Shown: positions 9,137-17,215, counted from the stretch's first letter. The stretch: DNA of 57,690 bases from JBELMB01 sp042088665 (GCA_042088665.1 JBELMB010000011.1:1-57690), one strand, 5' to 3'. A program made the numbers and translations. Notes: generated by a model from the letters alone, not told the origin.

Positions 9137-9158
9137 GTAGCGCGGGGCTTGCCCCGCG
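9137..9158 (+). repeat. REP element between prpE and the Hint gene
   Basis: GTAG followed by CGCGGGG-CTTG-CCCCGCG, then TT: same 7-bp stem, 4-nt loop and GTAG foot as the copies at 22174-22195 and 22251-22272. It sits in the convergent intergenic region ten bases beyond the Hint-gene stop. Confidence 0.8.
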
Positions 9159-9167
9159 TTCCTTTTG

Positions 9168-9821
9168 TCAGGCCTGAACGCTCGTCTCGCGCCCTTGGCC
9201 GTCGCGCGCAGTGACGAGCGGCTGCCCGCTGCGAATGCTGCGCGTGACCAGCCGCTCTGCCTTGCGCAGGCTCAGGATCGGACGCGCGGGCGCGATCTGA
9301 CCCCAGGTGGCATTCGTCCAGCCCAGATCTTCCGCCAGGGCGATGCGTTGTGCGGGGGACATGGCCTCTATCGCGGGCGGGCCGGGCAGCAGGCTTTCTA
9401 CCGCCAGCCCTTCCACCAGCAAGAGCACATGGCTCGCGCAGGCCAGATGCACATAGTCCAGTCCCGGCAAAGAGGGCATAAGCCGCACTTGTGGCAGTTC
9501 GGTCAGGGCCATCGCGGGCACCAGCGCCTCTTCCGCGCCTGAAAGGCGGGCCGTCTGGCTGGACCGGCAAAGCACGCGGTGGTGCGGGGAGACCATGAAA
9601 GCCCGCTCCGGCGTGCCAGCGCCCAGCGCATCCGTACCGATTCGGACTGGGCGCTTGCGCGGACTTGCCATCTGTTCGGCCCAGGTGATCCGCGACCGCC
9701 CGACCCAGACCAGCCGCTCGGCCCCGCCGTCCGCCGTCAGCACCACGTCACCCGTTACCAACTTGTCCACCGGCCTCGGCCCCGCCGGTGTTTCAATCAG
9801 ACAGCCAGCCACAAAGCACAT
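9168..9821 (-). CDS. Stand-alone Hint-domain protein
   Basis: 217 aa. Hint domain (hedgehog/intein fold): starts MCFVAGCLIETPAGPRPVDKL with the conserved nucleophile-type Cys at position 2, then GDVVLTADGG, and the block ERAFMVSPHHRVL, the family's TxxH-equivalent region. Proteins of this kind are abundant in Rhodobacterales, but their physiological role is unclear; self-splicing or autoprocessing is not demonstrated by sequence. There is no extein-like flank because Cys2 is nearly N-terminal. Start 9821 chosen for GGGGAGGGCAAT before the ATG; the longer frame to 9974 lacks support. Confidence 0.82.
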   Translation of the reverse strand: MCFVAGCLIETPAGPRPVDKLVTGDVVLTADGGAERLVWVGRSRITWAEQMASPRKRPVRIGTDALGAGTPERAFMVSPHHRVLCRSSQTARLSGAEEALVPAMALTELPQVRLMPSLPGLDYVHLACASHVLLLVEGLAVESLLPGPPAIEAMSPAQRIALAEDLGWTNATWGQIAPARPILSLRKAERLVTRSIRSGQPLVTARDGQGRETSVQA

Positions 9822-10012
9822 ATTGCCCTCCCCATCGCCCGGATCCTCGGGCCATGCGGCACAGCGTCGACGGCGAGGCACCCAGCGCCTCAACCCATCA
9901 AACCACTTTCGCGAACAGCCCCTGTTGATCCGGTCACTATCGGGCAATCTTGTAAAGCAAGGGTTCACAGCCATGGCTGGTCACATCGGATCGCGACACT
10001 ATTTCAAGGAAA

Positions 10013-10570
10013 ATGAGAAATCTGCTTTTTACCTTGGCGCTCTGCCTGACAAACGCCGCGGCTGCTGACACGATGATGATTGCCGACCTTTCCGACACCC
10101 GCGAACAAGGACAGTGGCGGTTCTTTACCGATCAGGTCATGGGTGGTCAGTCCACGGGCGACGCCAGGTTCGCGACAGGCGCTCTGACCCTTGCGGGGAA
10201 CGTGTCGACCGTCAACCGCGGCGGCTTTATCCAGGTGCGTCGGGATCTGGATGCCCCCTTGCCCAAAGAGACAGGCGGGTTGCAGATCACGGTGCGCGGC
10301 GACGGGCAGGACTATTTCATCCATTTGCGCACCGCGGCCACGCGTCTGCCCTGGCAATACTACCAGGCGCGCTTCACTGCGCCGACAGATTGGACAGAGA
10401 TCTCATTGCCTTTCGACACCTTTGCGCCGTCCGGTGCGCTGCTGCCGGCGCGACCGAATCCCGCCAGCCTGCGCTCCGTCGCGCTCGTGGCTTATGGACG
10501 GGATCACAAGGCGCAGGTCGCAATTGCCCGCATCTCGACCCTGCCCAAAGAGGCCGCAGTGGGCAACTGA
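10013..10570 (+). CDS. Secreted CIA30-like domain protein
   Basis: 185 aa with signal peptide (MRNLLFTLALCLTNAAAA) and a beta-sandwich CIA30/NADH-ubiquinone-oxidoreductase-assembly-like domain: WRFFTDQVMGGQSTGDARF, GGFIQVRRDL, YQARFTAPTDWTEISLPFDTFAP. The eukaryotic family helps assemble complex I; bacterial secreted relatives have no assigned role, so the name describes fold only. CAAGGAAA precedes the ATG. Convergent with nadK, 12 nt apart. Confidence 0.8.
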   Translation: MRNLLFTLALCLTNAAAADTMMIADLSDTREQGQWRFFTDQVMGGQSTGDARFATGALTLAGNVSTVNRGGFIQVRRDLDAPLPKETGGLQITVRGDGQDYFIHLRTAATRLPWQYYQARFTAPTDWTEISLPFDTFAPSGALLPARPNPASLRSVALVAYGRDHKAQVAIARISTLPKEAAVGN

Positions 10571-10582
10571 ACGCGCAGCCCG

Positions 10583-11344
10583 TCAGACGAACTGCTCCCG
10601 GATCAGACGCTCTTCGAGGCCATGCCCGGGGTCAAACAACACCCTGTGTTGCACCTGTGGCTCCGACCGGATGTGGACCTGCACGACGTGGCGCACCGAA
10701 TTGTTGTCTGCCTCGGCCATGACCGGGCGCTTGTCGCTTTCGAGCACATCAAAGGTCACCTCTGCCGATTTGGGCAAAAGCGCCCCGCGCCAGCGTCTGG
10801 GCCGAAAAGCCGCAACCGCCGTGAGCGCAAGCACGTCGGCGCCAATCGGCAGGATCGGCCCATGCGCCGAGTAGTTGTAGGCCGTCGACCCGGCAGGCGT
10901 CGCCAGCAGCGCCCCGTCACAGGCCAGTTCCGGCATGCGCACCTTGCCATCCACACTGATCCGCAGCTTTGCCGCCTGCGGCCCCGTGCGCAGCAGCGAC
11001 ACCTCGTTGATCGCCAATGCCCGATGCTCTTGCCCGTCCTCGCAGACCGCCCGCATGGCGAGCGGGTTGATCACCGCTTCTTCCGCAGCCTCCAGCCGGT
11101 CAGGCAGGCCGTGTTCTGAATAGGCGTTCATCAGAAAGCCCACGGTCCCGCGGTTCATGCCATAGACCGGCGCGGGGTTGGCTTGTGTCCGGTGCAGGGT
11201 CTGCAGCATGAACCCGTCGCCACCAAGGGCCACGATCACGTCTGCATAATCTTCGTTGTGGTCGCCGTAGCGACGTGTCAGCGTCGCCTGTGCCGCCTGC
11301 GCGATGGGTGCGCTGGAGGCGCAAAAGGCTATTCTCAGCGACAT
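10583..11344 (-). CDS. nadK: NAD kinase
   Basis: ATP-dependent phosphorylation of NAD+ to NADP+. 253 aa, the normal short bacterial size. Diagnostic ALGGDGFML with G41-G42-D43-G44, then GTVGFLMN, NEVSLLR and LLATPAGSTAYNYSAHGPI. The frame stays open far upstream across the glyA leader, but start 11344 gives the family N-terminus with AGGAAACGATAAAG upstream. Divergent from glyA across a 168-nt promoter region. Confidence 0.93.
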   Translation of the reverse strand: MSLRIAFCASSAPIAQAAQATLTRRYGDHNEDYADVIVALGGDGFMLQTLHRTQANPAPVYGMNRGTVGFLMNAYSEHGLPDRLEAAEEAVINPLAMRAVCEDGQEHRALAINEVSLLRTGPQAAKLRISVDGKVRMPELACDGALLATPAGSTAYNYSAHGPILPIGADVLALTAVAAFRPRRWRGALLPKSAEVTFDVLESDKRPVMAEADNNSVRHVVQVHIRSEPQVQHRVLFDPGHGLEERLIREQFV

Positions 11345-11379
11345 CTTTATCGTTTCCTGAAGTCCGGGTTTGGTGCCGA

Positions 11380-11478
11380 TGGAACCACATGTTCCACGAT
11401 TGAACCAGAGAGGACGCAAGAATATTACACAAGACCGCTTTCCATTCTTTGCGAATGGACCAGTTTCCGATACGAAAC
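11380..11478. promoter_or_regulatory. Three inverted repeats between nadK and glyA
   Basis: TGGAAC-CACAT-GTTCCA (11380-11396), CCATTC-TTTGC-GAATGG (11442-11458) and GTTTC-CGATAC-GAAAC (11463-11478) lie in succession in the divergent promoter region. The first could act on both genes; the latter two fall close to glyA and could be operators or leader hairpins. I see no known riboswitch consensus here. Confidence 0.4.
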
Positions 11479-11512
11479 ACGCCATTCGAATCCCCAGACA
11501 GGAGTCCTGGTC

Positions 11513-12808
11513 ATGAACGCCCCACACCGCGAAGACGGCTTTTTTACCGAAGACATCGCCTCCCGCGATCCAGAACTCTTTGCCTCGATCAGTGGGGAAC
11601 TGGGCCGTCAGCGCGACGAAATCGAATTGATCGCATCGGAAAACATCGTCAGCCGCGCCGTGATGCAGGCGCAGGGCTCGGTGATGACCAACAAATACGC
11701 CGAAGGGTATCCGGGCCGCCGCTACTACGGTGGATGCCAGTTTGTCGACGTCGCCGAAGAGCTGGCGATTGCACGCGCCAAGGAATTGTTTGGCTGCGAC
11801 TTCGCCAATGTGCAGCCGAATTCCGGCAGTCAGGCCAACCAGGGTGTGTTCCAGGCGCTGCTGCAGCCGGGCGACACCATTCTTGGCATGTCGCTGGATG
11901 CGGGCGGCCACCTGACCCACGGCGCACGCCCGAACCAGTCCGGCAAATGGTTCAACGCGGTGCAATACGGTGTGCGTCAGCAAGACAACCTGCTCGACTA
12001 CGATCAGGTCGCGGCATTGGCCAAGGAGCACCAGCCCAAGATGATCATCGCGGGTGGGTCGGCCATCCCGCGCCAGCTGGACTTTGCAAAGTTCCGTGAG
12101 ATTGCCGACAGCGTCGGCGCCTACCTGCTTGCGGATGTGGCGCATTTCGCCGGTCTGATCGCGGCGGGCCTGTATCCCTCGCCCTTCCCGCACTGTCATG
12201 CGGTCACCACAACCACGCACAAGACGCTGCGCGGCCCCCGCGGTGGCATGATCCTGACCAATGACGAAGCGCTGGCAAAGAAGTTCAACTCCGCCATCTT
12301 CCCCGGCATCCAGGGCGGCCCCCTGATGCATGTGATCGCCGCCAAGGCCGTGGCCTTTGGCGAAGCATTGCGCCCCGGGTTCAAGACCTACCAGGAGCAG
12401 GTGATCAAGAACGCCCAGGCGCTGTCGGATCAACTGATCAAGGGCGGGCTGGACACCGTCACCCATGGCACGGACACCCATGTTCTGCTGGTCGATCTGC
12501 GTCCAAAGGGCGTAAAGGGCAACGGCACCGAAAAGGCGCTGGGCCGCGCCCATATCACCTGCAACAAGAACGGTGTGCCATTTGATCCGGAGAAGCCCAC
12601 CGTGACCTCCGGCATTCGTCTTGGCACACCCGCGGGCACCACGCGCGGCTTTGGCGAGCAGGAGTTCCGCCAGATCGCCGACTGGATCATCGAAGTGGTC
12701 GATGGCCTCGCCGCCAATGGCGAAGAGGGCAACGCCGAGGTCGAAACCAAGGTCAAAGGCGAAGTGGCAGAGCTGTGCGCACGCTTCCCGCTTTACGACG
12801 GGCTCTAA
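11513..12808 (+). CDS. glyA: Serine hydroxymethyltransferase
   Basis: PLP enzyme converting serine and tetrahydrofolate to glycine and 5,10-methylene-THF, the main one-carbon source. 431 aa, normal. Motifs: IELIASENIVS, NKYAEGYPGRRYYGG, NVQPNSGSQAN, DVAHFAGLI and TTTTHKTLRGPRGG with the PLP lysine at K237. Start at 11513 follows CAGGAGTCCTGGTC; the open frame extends upstream, but that part is the nadK/glyA leader. Followed by a strong intrinsic terminator. Confidence 0.96.
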   Translation: MNAPHREDGFFTEDIASRDPELFASISGELGRQRDEIELIASENIVSRAVMQAQGSVMTNKYAEGYPGRRYYGGCQFVDVAEELAIARAKELFGCDFANVQPNSGSQANQGVFQALLQPGDTILGMSLDAGGHLTHGARPNQSGKWFNAVQYGVRQQDNLLDYDQVAALAKEHQPKMIIAGGSAIPRQLDFAKFREIADSVGAYLLADVAHFAGLIAAGLYPSPFPHCHAVTTTTHKTLRGPRGGMILTNDEALAKKFNSAIFPGIQGGPLMHVIAAKAVAFGEALRPGFKTYQEQVIKNAQALSDQLIKGGLDTVTHGTDTHVLLVDLRPKGVKGNGTEKALGRAHITCNKNGVPFDPEKPTVTSGIRLGTPAGTTRGFGEQEFRQIADWIIEVVDGLAANGEEGNAEVETKVKGEVAELCARFPLYDGL

Positions 12809-12836
12809 ACCCTCGACTGCCTCTATCAGGCATGCA

Positions 12837-12870
12837 CCCCGCGATCTGACGTCAGGTCGCGGGGTTTTTT
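12837..12870 (+). terminator. Intrinsic terminator of glyA
   Basis: CCCCGCGATCTGAC pairs with GTCAGGTCGCGGGG (14-bp stem, one G-T wobble) directly followed by six T residues (12865-12870): a textbook rho-independent terminator 28 nt after the glyA stop. Confidence 0.93.
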
Positions 12871-12962
12871 CTTTTGATACAAAATCTTGGCCCATCCTCT
12901 TGTCAGACTGCGCAAACCCGGGATTGCCAAATCCTCTGTCCTTGCCCCGCAATTCCACGCCG

Positions 12963-13082
12963 GAGGCGTCGCTATGTGTGACGCCTCACAGACGCCCAGC
13001 GCCCGGCGGCTAGGATCACCGCTGTCCGGTCCTTTCACCGGAACATCGCAATCGGTCTTCCCGGGCTGTGCAAAGCCCCGGG
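12963..13082 (+). other. Hairpin-rich leader between glyA and the membrane-protein gene
   Basis: Three successive hairpins: GAGGCGTC-N9-GACGCCTC (12963-12987), CCGGT-N6-ACCGG (13026-13041), and CCGGGCT...AGCCCCGG (about 13060-13082). They occupy most of the 261-nt stretch before the next start codon. It may be a structured 5' leader or an unannotated small RNA; no known RNA family is recognisable. Confidence 0.35.
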
Positions 13083-13131
13083 TTTCGAAACAGATCCGCC
13101 ACGGGTCTCATTGGGCAATACGAGGCATCTC

Positions 13132-13851
13132 ATGCAAACCACGACACAGACAGGATTCCGCCGCTTATCCACCGCGCTTCTGGGCCGCTGTCAGGGCCCC
13201 GGCGGATGTTACAACCTTGGCAACCTGATCGGCCTCGCCTCTGGTGTCGGCTTTTCGATCTGGGGTGCTCGGCAATTGGGGGGCAGTTCGCTGGCGTCGG
13301 TCTGGCAGTATTTCCTCGGCGATCCCGGCGCCACGGCGCTTACCCTTGCGGTGATCCTGTTCCTGATCGGCGGAGAGCTTTATCACCGCGCCTTTGTCAC
13401 GGCCCCATCCCCGCAGGAAAGCGACCGTCTTCTGCGCATGGCCGATTTCACCTCCGGGGTCGCGGGGCTTTTGCTGTCGATCGCGCTGATCTGGTTCGGG
13501 GACTATGTCATGGCGCTGCTGTCAACGGTGCTGCTGGCTGGCGGCAAGTTTGGCAATGCCCTGTCCCGAAACGGACAATGGCAGGTGCGGCTTGAGACCG
13601 TCGGAATTTCCGGGACGCCTGTCCGCCTTGGGTTCGATGCGTTCCGCGTGGCGGTCCCGCTCAGCCGGTTGCCTGCCATTGCCGGGTTGGCGGCAGAGAT
13701 CCTGCGCGCCTTGTCCGAACCCGCCTTTTCCAGCGGCACCGGGCAGAGCCTCATCCTGCTGGTCTGCTACTTGCTCTGGCTGCGCGCCGACAGTCTGCTG
13801 CTCTTGAACAGTGCAGATCCCGCACCCGAAGAGATGGCGGAACCTGCCTGA
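13132..13851 (+). CDS. Integral membrane protein of unknown function
   Basis: 239 aa; family not recognised. Four or more hydrophobic segments are visible: LIGLASGVGFSIWGA, ATALTLAVILFLIGG, GVAGLLLSIALIWFG plus YVMALLSTVLLAGG, and C-terminal SLILLVCYLLWL. A non-hydrophobic stretch around residues 140-200 separates the last two. Start 13132 (ATG) is preferred over an in-frame TTG at 13111, as ACGAGGCATCTC precedes it. It stands alone behind a hairpin-rich leader. Confidence 0.65.
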   Translation: MQTTTQTGFRRLSTALLGRCQGPGGCYNLGNLIGLASGVGFSIWGARQLGGSSLASVWQYFLGDPGATALTLAVILFLIGGELYHRAFVTAPSPQESDRLLRMADFTSGVAGLLLSIALIWFGDYVMALLSTVLLAGGKFGNALSRNGQWQVRLETVGISGTPVRLGFDAFRVAVPLSRLPAIAGLAAEILRALSEPAFSSGTGQSLILLVCYLLWLRADSLLLLNSADPAPEEMAEPA

Positions 13852-13947
13852 GCCGGCCCGGATCGTCGCAAGGAAACGTGCCACAGGCGCGACGGAAATG
13901 GTGGGCTGCTCCGTAGAACCCTGAACAAGGATCAAGGAGGCCCAGAG

Positions 13948-14703
13948 ATGCGGACACCGTTCAAAAGCACGCTTTTTCCCACCGCAGTGGTCATCGCCTT
14001 TGGCCTGATTGCCGTGTCCGCGCAAGCGGCAGAGATCAAGACAAGGGGTGATTTGACCTGCATCTCTTCGGACGGGTTGCCCGACCATGCCACGGGACGG
14101 TTTCCCAACCGCGGCAACCCACACAGCATTCAGGCGCAAAACACCCAGATCTGTGTCACGGCGGCGCCCGTCAAGGCAAAGCAGCCACGAGATGTCCGGG
14201 TCACCGGGATTGCGCTGAACGGGGTGATCATCCGACCCGGCACAGCGGATTACTATGACGCGGGCAGTCCGCGCGGCCATTCCCGAAACCGGGCGTCAGG
14301 CTGGAACCTCGATGGCATGGGCGCACGGGAGACGCTGGGTCTGGATGCGCAAAACGCGCATGTGGATCGTCGTGGTCTGTACCACTACCATGGAATGCCG
14401 CCTGCGCTGGTCTCTGTCGATGGCGGCACCCTGATGGGCTATGCTGCGGACGGGTTTGAAATTCACTACGTCGGCGGCAATGCCCGCTCGTCCTACATGC
14501 TCAAACAGGGCACGCGGCCCAGCGCCCCCGGCGGTGCCCATGATGGCACATACAACGAGGACTTTGAATTCGTTCGAGGATCCGGCAACCTCGACGCCTG
14601 CAATGGCGCGATGGTAGACGGCAAGTATCATTACTTCGCCACCGACACCTATCCGTTCTTCCCCCGCTGCCTCTTTGGCACCGAGATCACCCGCCTGCGC
14701 TGA
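13948..14703 (+). CDS. Secreted YHYH-domain protein
   Basis: 251 aa. Signal peptide (MRTPFKSTLFPTAVVIAFGL through VSAQAA), then a YHYH domain identified by GLYHYHGMP and the later DGKYHYFATDTYPFFPRC; GYAADGFEI is also typical. YHYH proteins are periplasmic or extracellular and may bind metal through the His cluster, but have no established function. AAGGAGG precedes the ATG. Followed by a hairpin at 14736-14760. Confidence 0.82.
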   Translation: MRTPFKSTLFPTAVVIAFGLIAVSAQAAEIKTRGDLTCISSDGLPDHATGRFPNRGNPHSIQAQNTQICVTAAPVKAKQPRDVRVTGIALNGVIIRPGTADYYDAGSPRGHSRNRASGWNLDGMGARETLGLDAQNAHVDRRGLYHYHGMPPALVSVDGGTLMGYAADGFEIHYVGGNARSSYMLKQGTRPSAPGGAHDGTYNEDFEFVRGSGNLDACNGAMVDGKYHYFATDTYPFFPRCLFGTEITRLR

Positions 14704-14735
14704 CAGGGTGCGGCGCATCCGGCGACGTCAGAACA

Positions 14736-14760
14736 GGGCGAGGCATCCTCTGCCCCGCCC
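14736..14760. terminator. Hairpin between YHYH and YiaA-like genes
   Basis: GGGCGAGGCA pairs with TGCCCCGCCC across a 5-nt loop (one mismatch), between two converging genes. No T-tract; plausible bidirectional terminator. Confidence 0.5.
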
Positions 14761-14781
14761 CATGCGCCTGTCGGACCGGGC

Positions 14782-15060
14782 TCAGTTGTCGTCCTTCAGC
14801 GCCTCCTCCAGCATCTTTTCGTTGCGGGCTTCTTCGATGCGGCGCAGGCGGTCTTCGGACAGACGGAAGTCAAAGCGGTATTTGACCACGTTTATCAGGC
14901 TGATGGTCAACATCAGGGTCCCCATGCCCCAATAGCCTTTGGTGGCCAACGGCACATCAGCAGAGAGCCAGAGCGACGCCCCGAGCAGCAAGTAGGCAAG
15001 CGCGACGCCCGCACCGTTGATGAAGAGGATCAGGCCGTTTTCGTTACGATCAGTGTGCAT
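14782..15060 (-). CDS. YiaA/YiaB-like two-helix inner-membrane protein
   Basis: 92 aa with two predicted membrane helices (LILFINGAGVALAYLLLGASLWL and YWGMGTLMLTISLINVVKY) joined by PLATKGY, and a charged C-terminal helix (RLSEDRLRRIEEARNEKMLEEAL). Length and layout match the YiaAB two-helix family, though similarity is modest. It follows the pspA-like gene by 52 nt on the same strand and is probably its operon partner, which fits a membrane-stress role. Confidence 0.65.
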   Translation of the reverse strand: MHTDRNENGLILFINGAGVALAYLLLGASLWLSADVPLATKGYWGMGTLMLTISLINVVKYRFDFRLSEDRLRRIEEARNEKMLEEALKDDN

Positions 15061-15112
15061 GTCGAATACTCCGGTAGGGTGTTGGAAGGATCAATAGAAA
15101 GGGGTTTGGGGA

Positions 15113-15790
15113 TCAGTTTGCCGGTTTCAGGCGGGCCATGACATCGGCGGCTGTGCTCTTGGTGGCGGGGCCAAATCCGGCCTCAGCGAGGCGATCGGCG
15201 ACGTCACCTTGAGCCAGGCCGGTGTCGATTTCGCGCAGGATCTGGGTTTGCTCGAACGGATCATCGCGGTTCAGTACGCGTGCGATCAGCGCCTCGGCCT
15301 CTTCAAAGGCTGTGTCTTGGGCCACATGAGCGCCCAGACGTTTCTGGATGTCCCGTTCCCGCTTTGCGGCCCGGGCCGCGATGGCGCCTTGCTTGAGATC
15401 CAGAAGCCTGCGGTTCGCGGCCTCCACCGACTGTCGCAATTGCAGGACCCTGCTTTCGAGGCGCGCCACGGTTTCCTTCCGCTGGGCCAATTCGTTTTCC
15501 ATGCAGGCCACGGCCTGCGCGGCATCCTGGGCGAGGTCATCGCGACCGGCGGTCAACGCGTCGCCTGCGCGGGTCATCAGATCCGTGATGCGGGCGGTCA
15601 GGGCGCTGACCTGCCGTGTTTCTGCGCGCTCGCGCTGGATCAGACCGGCCAATGAGACCTTGGCGTGTTTCAGAGAAGCGTCGGCCTCCCGGATCTTCTG
15701 GTCGATCAACTCGATGCAAAAGCGGTCACGCATCTGCTCTTCGGCTTGGGCATTGGCGCCGGAAATCAGTGCCTTGAGGGTTTCGAACAT
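15113..15790 (-). CDS. pspA: PspA/IM30 family phage-shock protein
   Basis: 225 aa. PspA/IM30 (ESCRT-III-like) proteins bind stressed inner membranes. Sequence is almost entirely amphipathic helix/coiled coil: MFETLKALISGANAQAEE start, AQRKETVARLESRVLQLRQSVEA in the hairpin region, C-terminal about 60 residues more divergent. Start 15790 (MFETL) is preferred to an in-frame ATG at 15820: GGAAACGGAGAGCCAA precedes it and an operator lies between the two. No pspF/sigma-54 gene is near; instead a TetR gene is upstream and three TGAAC-N3-GTTCA sites occupy the promoter. Confidence 0.85.
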   Translation of the reverse strand: MFETLKALISGANAQAEEQMRDRFCIELIDQKIREADASLKHAKVSLAGLIQRERAETRQVSALTARITDLMTRAGDALTAGRDDLAQDAAQAVACMENELAQRKETVARLESRVLQLRQSVEAANRRLLDLKQGAIAARAAKRERDIQKRLGAHVAQDTAFEEAEALIARVLNRDDPFEQTQILREIDTGLAQGDVADRLAEAGFGPATKSTAADVMARLKPAN

Positions 15791-15806
15791 TTGGCTCTCC
15801 GTTTCC

Positions 15807-15877
15807 TGAACATCGTTCATGAGTGGATGTAGCCAAGTTCCTGAACACCGTTCAAGACATTTTTTGAACGGTGTTCA
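15807..15877. promoter_or_regulatory. Three TetR-type operators upstream of pspA
   Basis: TGAAC-N3-GTTCA occurs at 15807-15819 (ATC), 15842-15854 (ACC) and 15865-15877 (GGT): perfect 5-bp arms each time. The last overlaps the tetR stop codon. A fourth copy lies just upstream of tetR. The repetition makes this a confident binding-site family for the adjacent regulator. Confidence 0.8.
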
Positions 15878-16477
15878 CAAAAGTCGGGAATTCCCGACCC
15901 GAGTCACCACAAGTGCGATCATATTCTCGATATCCCCGACCGGAACCGCCGAGAGACGGCGCTCCAGCCCCAACAGAACAATGCCGTGGACGGAGGAAAA
16001 CAGCCCCCGCGTCAGCAGATCCAGCTGGTCAGAGGACATCTCGGGATAGATTTCGGACAGCGGCTCAGCAATATGAACAAACAGCCCCTGCAGCGCGCCG
16101 CGATACCAGTCCGGCACGGGCCCATCAGCAGACATCTCGACGTCAAAGAGCGCCCGCCAAAGGGCAGTGTGCTGGTCGGCGAACCGCAGATACGCCAGCG
16201 ACATGGCAATCAAGCGGTCCACCGGGGCCCCGGACGGATCTGTCACCGCCTCCGACACCACAGCGCCCAGACGCTGAAACGTGCGTCCGTTCACCGCAAG
16301 GACGACGGCGTTCAGGTCATCGAAATGCGAATAAATCGCCCCGACGGCACAGCCCGCCTCTTTGGCGAGGTCCCGCGCCTTTAATGCGCTGAGCCCACCT
16401 GCCGCAATTCTGGCCTCTGCCAGTGCGATCAGCTTTTCCTTCAGCGCCGCTTTGCGCTCTGCCACTTGACCCGCCAC
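15875..16477 (-). CDS. TetR-family transcriptional regulator
   Basis: 200 aa. N-terminal helix-turn-helix: LIALAEARIAAGGLSALKARDLAKEAGCAVGAIYSHFDDLNAVVLAV, where VGAIYSHF is the recognition helix; the C-terminal domain resembles the WHG/TetR_C_13-like ligand domain (FADQHTALWRALFDVEM). GTG start with GGAGGCGCAG upstream. It is directly upstream of the pspA-yiaA-like pair; operators before its own start and in the pspA promoter imply autoregulation and control of pspA. The inducing ligand is unknown. Confidence 0.88.
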   Translation of the reverse strand: MAGQVAERKAALKEKLIALAEARIAAGGLSALKARDLAKEAGCAVGAIYSHFDDLNAVVLAVNGRTFQRLGAVVSEAVTDPSGAPVDRLIAMSLAYLRFADQHTALWRALFDVEMSADGPVPDWYRGALQGLFVHIAEPLSEIYPEMSSDQLDLLTRGLFSSVHGIVLLGLERRLSAVPVGDIENMIALVVTRVGNSRLL

Positions 16478-16491
16478 CTGCGCCTCCGCAT

Positions 16492-16504
16492 TGAACGCCG
16501 TTCA
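16492..16504. promoter_or_regulatory. TetR autoregulatory operator
   Basis: TGAAC-GCC-GTTCA, identical in its arms to the three sites at 15807-15877, 15 nt upstream of the tetR GTG and 83 nt before the divergent cupin gene. Confidence 0.75.
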
Positions 16505-16587
16505 CCGGATTATCAGCCACGTCCCCCTGTCACAAGTGTCGGCTTTCGCTAGACTGCGGTCAGACATGTTGCACAAGGACCTCACCG

Positions 16588-16992
16588 ATGGACATTACCC
16601 GCGTGGGCGCGCGCCCCTCGATCACCGCCAATCCTGCGTATTTCACCGGCACGGTGCGTTTCGACCCCGTTGTCGCGGCGCCCGACCCCTCGCGCGTGAA
16701 TGCGATCATTGTGACGTTCGAACCCGGAGCGCGAACAGCCTGGCACACCCATCCGCTGGGGCAAACCCTGCGGGTTCTCTCGGGCCTCTGTCTCGCGCAA
16801 AGCGAAGGCCAGCCGGTTCAGGAAGTGCGGCCCGGCGACACGGTCTGGTTTGCACCGGGTGAAAAGCATTGGCACGGGGCGGCCCCGGACGTGGCCATGT
16901 CTCATCTCGCGATCCAGGAGACCGTGAATGACAGCGCCGCCGATTGGATGGAGAAAGTCGCTGACGCAGACTATCTCGGCCCCCGGGAATAA
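16588..16992 (+). CDS. Cupin-domain protein
   Basis: 134 aa, single cupin barrel. Motif 1 FEPGARTAWHTHPLGQT and motif 2 PGDTVWFAPGEKHWHGA supply the metal-binding His residues. Closest remembered relatives are bacterial cupins that include Mn-dependent (R)-selective hydroxynitrile lyases and carboxymuconolactone-decarboxylase-linked cupins; the sequence alone does not fix the reaction. Divergent from tetR and might respond to it, since the operator at 16492-16504 lies between them. Confidence 0.85.
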   Translation: MDITRVGARPSITANPAYFTGTVRFDPVVAAPDPSRVNAIIVTFEPGARTAWHTHPLGQTLRVLSGLCLAQSEGQPVQEVRPGDTVWFAPGEKHWHGAAPDVAMSHLAIQETVNDSAADWMEKVADADYLGPRE

Positions 16993-17152
16993 CCCAAGCG
17001 GCGCCCTTGTCCCAAACCTGTTCAAGGGCTTGGGCGCCACGCCGGGCGGCCTGTGGTGGCCTGTGGTGGCGCGCCAGGAGACGCCAAAAACAGAGGCTTC
17101 GCCAAAAATGGTCCGTCGGGTTTCACTATTTCTTATCCGAATCGCCCCAACA

Positions 17153-17169
17153 TAAAGGGCGGTAGGGAG
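17153..17169 (+). repeat. 17-bp repeat, copy 1
   Basis: TAAAGGGCGGTAGGGAG, found again exactly at 48283-48299. Both copies are intergenic, near the 3' ends of minus-strand genes. Not palindromic and unlike the REP family. The surrounding 223-nt gap (16993-17215) also holds a 10-bp tandem duplication at 17051-17070. Confidence 0.55.
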
Positions 17170-17215
17170 AGGGATGCGGCCGATTTGCCGCTTTGTGCGT
17201 CAATCGGCGTGCCTG

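Noticed and set aside
11391..11405. LexA/SOS box in the nadK-glyA region
   Set aside because: Sequence is GTTC-N7-GAAC, not the alphaproteobacterial direct repeat GTTC-N7-GTTC.
10583..12958. 791-aa minus-strand frame through glyA and nadK
   Set aside because: Only its last 253 residues are NadK; the rest is antisense to glyA and crosses its promoter.
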